This document shows positions 60,120-64,000 of a stretch of DNA of 64,000 nt, one piece after another (the first letter of the stretch is position 1; each line of letters begins with the position of its first letter). The notes beneath the pieces were generated by a model. The model did not search any database. It saw nothing but the letters and a program-made list of their open reading frames with translations, and was not told the DNA's origin. Origin of the DNA: Biomphalaria glabrata (lineage: Eukaryota > Mollusca > Gastropoda > Planorbidae); assembly GCF_947242115.1 (NCBI RefSeq), contig NC_074717.1, forward strand, positions 39,452,701 through 39,516,700, read 5' to 3'. The position numbers and the translations under genes are program-made.

Positions 60120-60700
60120 TCCAATCCAAAGATTATTGAGGAATGCAGTATTTCCAGTGGTTACGCAGCCCCAGCTGTGACCTACATATTTTGCCACCTT
60201 CTCAGGCAAAACCACTGTCCACCGGTGATCGATTTATATTTTCTTTTCTCCGTCTACGGATGTTCTCGGCAGCGGATTTTCTTTTGGTCTCAAATGTGCT
60301 GTCTCGTTCTGAAGCCGCCTGCAACCAAATGCTCTCTTCTATGTCAGTTAAATCAAGTTTGAGCCTTAGCTGGTCTTTAAAACGTTTCCTTGGGGCACCT
60401 CTGTTACGTCGACCACCTTTCAGCATACGTTCGTCCCCCATACGAGCCATAAGAGCCTAATAAGAGGTCCCTTTATACTGTCCATACCTGCGTTCATAAG
60501 GACATCGCTGTTTGTAGTGCGGTCTTGCCAACGTATGGAGCGCAAGCATCTTTGGTGAAATCGTTCAAGTAGTCTTTAGTTGTTTTCTGTATAATACCCA
60601 TGTCTGAGATCCATATAGAAGAGTTAAGAGAACCACTGCTTGGTAGACAATAATTTTGTAGGCAGGTGGAGCGATTTATTCCGCCAAACTGCAATATCCA
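60120..60700 (-). mobile_element. LINE 3' remnant, longest of its family
   Basis: The minus strand reads MARMGDERMLKGGRRNRGAP followed by RKRFKDQLRLKLDLTDIEE, upstream LLYGSQTWVLYRKQLK in another frame, and a C-terminal CRSQLGLRNH finger-like piece. Same family as 21375 and 53140. Confidence 0.8.
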
Positions 60701-60747
60701 ATAGTGTACTATGCAAACAGACGTACTTCTTTTTATTTAACTGTTGG

Positions 60748-60885
60748 TGAATGGCTGCCTGGTCGCGTGCAATGCGATGTCATCTCGATGATCCCGGGTT
60801 CGAACAATGCCCACCGTCGTCTAGCTTGGGCTAGAATGTAAAAATCTTCAATTCTGTATAGACGTCATAAACATTAAAAAAAAAA
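60748..60885 (+). repeat. SINE family B copy with good B box
   Basis: ATGGCTGCCTGGTCGCGTGC, GATGTCATCTCGATGATCCC and GGGTTCGAACAATGCCC (B box), ending in an A run near 60880. Confidence 0.65.
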
Positions 60886-60889
60886 CAAC

Positions 60890-61550
60890 AACTGAAGCTT
60901 TAATTTAGGAAAATAAGGGAGACAATTCTTTTAAAATATATTTGCGATTATTGTAATTAGTTGTGGCACTTTGTAGCAAGATGAAAAGAATCTAGAAACT
61001 GTTTCAAGTTAGTGTTTTTTAATATAAAGAAACACAGTCAATATAAATGTAACAACAGTTGGTAGAGTTAGTTACGGTTTTGTTTTGTGTATTTTTGGCA
61101 ATGTAATCTTTTACTGAATAAAAAAAAAGAGAGTTATGTTATCATTGCCTGCTTGATTCAATGCTAATAAAGAAGTCGACGTTTCATACTTCAACCAAAA
61201 ACTGAGCATGCAATTCATAAACTCTTGCGTAACTATAATACACGAATAGAAATAGTCCCAAATCTAGTTGAGAATTCTACAAGCTAAGATTTGTTTGACA
61301 AGAAGCCTTTGTAGCCAAGTGAAATGTTTAAAAAAAAAAATTCAAGTTACCTGTATGTCAGTACATTCAAATACTGCAGACTACACATGTGTTGCTCGGA
61401 GAATATAGGCCTGGTATTGTGGAGTATTGAACACATTTATTTTACAGATTATATAGACTTTGCAGTCGCGGGTGCAGTCGCGGGTGCAGGGTCAAAGATC
61501 TCTCTCTCTCTCTCTGTATGTAAATCGTAATTGACAGATGTGGTGGTATA
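60890..61550. other. Gene-free sequence
   Basis: No gene recognised; only a short (TC)n run near 61500 stands out. Confidence 0.5.
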
Positions 61551-61552
61551 AG

Positions 61553-61615
61553 CAGGGCCGGTCCTACAGATTGCGGGGCCCTATGCGAAACGGTTTGCGC
61601 GGGGCCTAGTCTGGG
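61553..61615 (+). mobile_element. DNA transposon terminus (CAGGGCCGG)
   Basis: CAGGGCCGGTCCTACAG followed by GGGGCCCTATGCG..GGGGCC, a typical start of a non-autonomous DNA transposon. No matching right end with a target duplication was found. Confidence 0.35.
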
Positions 61616-62099
61616 TAGGGATGGATAATAAGTGAAAATTAAGATGTTGTGTTAGAAAATAAATTCTTCTTTGGCTTTGCATTTTATACATAATAGGAAT
61701 CACGGTCAGATTAACTTGATGAGTCATCTACAGTAGATAGTAGTTTTCCAACAAAAAGCCGATATACATTCAGAACTGCCTTTTAGATTTACATTCGACT
61801 AGCAAAATATCGCTTTTTTTAATGCAAGAGATCGAGATAGATTCAGATCTATATTTATATTCCAGTAACTATTAAAGTAAATTAAGTATTTGAACCTTGA
61901 ACTTCCTATTTTTGGTTAAAATTCGATCTATTGTTACATTTTTATTAAATGAAAGCTGTGTAATGACACAAGATGCGTAGAAGTTGATGGGAATCGGGTT
62001 TTTCCTAAGTAATGTGACGAGTAAGAACAGAGTAGGATTATGAACAAGAAGAATAACGGACAAGACGCCTAAGAAGAGGACGCTAGGCTAGCGACGACA

Positions 62100-62275
62100 G
62101 AGGACTGTGCCCTTTTTATTGTTTATTAAATTGTTGAAGTTACCAGCCTGCGTTATTAAGTATATTCTTGATTCATTCTGTTGTTGTGTCATATGGACTC
62201 GCATGCACCATTAACATATATATACTCATCAACAAAATAGACCATCAACAGATGTGGCGACCCACGACGGCCAGG
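62100..62275 (+). mobile_element. Possible LTR end and primer-binding site (fossil)
   Basis: Sequence before 62250 has a polyadenylation-like TTTATTAAATTG and ends near CATCAACA; it is followed within a few bases by TGGCGACCCACGACGG, like primer-binding sites of LTR retrotransposons. No partner LTR is in the window, so this is tentative and, if true, a relic. Confidence 0.25.
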
Positions 62276-62623
62276 GCGTCATTTTGATCTACAATCTAGT
62301 TAACTTCGTGTTCTGGATATATCTATCTACAATTCTACACTTGGCGAAGTACACTGGAGAAGTACTGGATTAACATTCGTTTATTTCTACTAGATCTACC
62401 CTACGTCTGTGCTAATTATCTGGACTGCAGCTGGATTTTGGCATCTTTGTTCCAGTGGATCTAGACTTTCTATTAGAGAAAATTCGAAACCGTTACCAGC
62501 GTCTAGCTTTGTCAGCCAGGTTAGATATTTTTAGATTGAACCTGGATCTATATATAGATCTATATTGACTATATCTATTGTGTCTGAATCCAGAACTATT
62601 TCGTCCGTGTAAGTGATCTAGGG

Positions 62624-63961
62624 CCGGGATCGGCAACCTGCGGCTCGCGAGCCACATGCGGCTCTTTGGGTGTGAAGCTGCGGCTCTTTAGTTCCACACG
62701 CAAATATAATTTATTTTATCGAAACATTTTTCAGAATAGTTCTGAATCGTTTAACGAAGAATAGGCACCGATTCTATCTCTCAGCCTTATACCCCCCCCC
62801 CCATTACACGCGTCAAAAGTATCTTCAGTCGTCGGAAGCTCTCAAATGTCGCCGTCGTCGGGTGTTTCTATATAGGTTTTAATTTGCTTTCGACGCAAGA
62901 CGAAACGGCATCTTAACCACGTGCTTTGGCGGTGACGTATAGTCTGTTGTTTCAAGTAAGTGGGTTAGAAGCGAATGATATTCTCAAAGTTAGAAGCAAT
63001 CTACAAGTAAAGCTAATCTGGCAAGCTTTGCGGTACCAATAAAAATTGCACAAAAAGGCAAACCATTTTCAGATGGTGAGTATGTCAAAGACTGCTTCCT
63101 ACGTGCGCCTGAAGAACTGTTTCGTGATTTCAAAAACAAAAAAAACAAAAACAGAAATCTTGAAAAAATAGTCTTAGATATGCCACTATCCGCTAAAACA
63201 GTACAAGATAGAATAGGTAAAATATCTTGAAATGTAACATATTTGCAGGTGGAAGATATTCCACTTTCTTCTGCCTTATCACTTGCTAGTCTTGCGACAT
63301 AAAAGGCACGGCATAAGTTGCCCATTTTCTCAGGTGTATGTCTTTCCAAGGTCCAAAAGATCTTTCAGGATTGCTACTCTCATGACAAACTAGAGGGGAA
63401 GATAGAGCGAATGTGGTGCAAAAATGCCTTGAAGACAATAAGATCCGAGTTAAATAAAATCATTTAAACAGCAACTGATGGAGCCAGAAGTATGACAGGA
63501 AAAATTAAGGAGCGACAACGATTCTTTGAGTCAAATAAACCACCAAATTCTTACATTTCACATTCACCAAGAAGCGCTTTGTGTCCAAACAATTATGTCC
63601 GAAATAGTTGAGGTTATAAATTTGATAATCAAGATTGTAAACATCATCTTATCAAAGGCACTCTACCATCCTCAGTTGAAAGAACTCTAACGAGATGGAG
63701 ACACAGTATTCCGACATCCTTCATTACATTAAATGTGATGGCTTGAATCGTTTTGCTTTGTGCTTGAATGAAATAAATACATTCCTAAATGAAAAAAAAA
63801 AATAATAACCCTGCATATGAGAACGACAAATGGTCGCAAAATTATACTTTATGGTGGATATAACAGCAATTGGCAAGAAAAAATTGTGGCTCTTTAAAAA
63901 CTTTAAAATTGGGTAAATTGTAATTTTTGGCTCTTTCGACTCAAAAGGTTGCCGACCCCTG
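62624..63961 (+). mobile_element. Decayed hAT transposon with transposase remnants
   Basis: Imperfect terminal inverted repeats: CCGGGATCGGCAACCTGCGG at the left, and reversed CAGGGGTCGGCAACCTTTTG at the right. An exact 8-base duplication ATCTAGGG flanks it (62616-62623, 63962-63969). Between about 63000 and 63890 the plus strand yields hAT transposase pieces: KIAQKGKPFSDGEYVKDC, LSAKTVQDRIGKIS, and later CDGLNRFALCLNEINTFLNE, as in GTF2IRD2/ZBED-type transposases. Stops, frameshifts and a large internal deletion (1.3 kb versus ~2.5-3 kb) make it inactive. Confidence 0.9.
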
Positions 63962-64000
63962 ATCTAGGGCAGTCCGTCGTCAGTATACCTCTATCTAAAT

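Overview
The window looks like nuclear DNA of a gastropod mollusc, most plausibly a freshwater planorbid snail of the Biomphalaria/Bulinus kind. It is AT-rich, its genes are cut into small exons by GT-AG introns, and introns and spacers are crowded with tRNA-derived SINEs, LINE 3' fragments, hAT transposons, LTR fossils and (TA)n tracts. The species is inferred from this style; no diagnostic marker was found.

Four host genes are supported. (1) At the left edge, plus strand, are the last two exons (154-285, 1422-1699) of a death-domain protein whose preceding exon carries a RHIM-like stretch, suggesting an IMD/RIPK1-type immune adaptor. (2) TP53RK/PRPK (Bud32, the KEOPS kinase) lies on the minus strand in two exons (9894-10080 and 4659-5143) separated by a 4.75 kb repeat-filled intron. 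(3) An 813-residue C2H2 zinc-finger protein is encoded by one plus-strand exon, 12974-15415. (4) A minus-strand gene, 55143 down to 21037, can be read exon by exon: 39 exons, every junction GT-AG and in phase, 4047 nt, 1348 residues. It has an N-terminal membrane segment, an unassigned domain of about 370 residues, an ATP-grasp (pyruvate phosphate dikinase-type) domain, a long middle domain and a C-terminal phosphohistidine domain. Databases usually call this 'putative phosphoenolpyruvate synthase', but the domain order, and the absence of a PEP/pyruvate TIM barrel, match bacterial rifampicin phosphotransferase better.

Layout: 1-1.9 kb death-domain gene; 1.9-4.6 kb spacer with an LTR fossil and SINEs; 4.66-10.08 kb TP53RK, its intron holding LINE tails and a ~115-bp tandem array; 10.1-12.9 kb spacer between divergently oriented genes; 13-15.4 kb zinc-finger gene; 15.4-21.0 kb spacer with no gene seen; 21.0-55.1 kb the PEP-synthase-like gene with a 5'-truncated LINE, a complete-looking short LTR element, a solo LTR, an hAT MITE and many SINEs in its introns; 55.1-64 kb gene-free, with minisatellites, long (TA)n, LTR fossils, LINE remnants and a decayed hAT element ending at 63961.

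The genes do not form a pathway together. The most interesting items are the large Rph/PPS-like gene with its unusual N-terminal extension, the RHIM-like plus death-domain pair, and the repeats whose ends and target duplications can be read directly.
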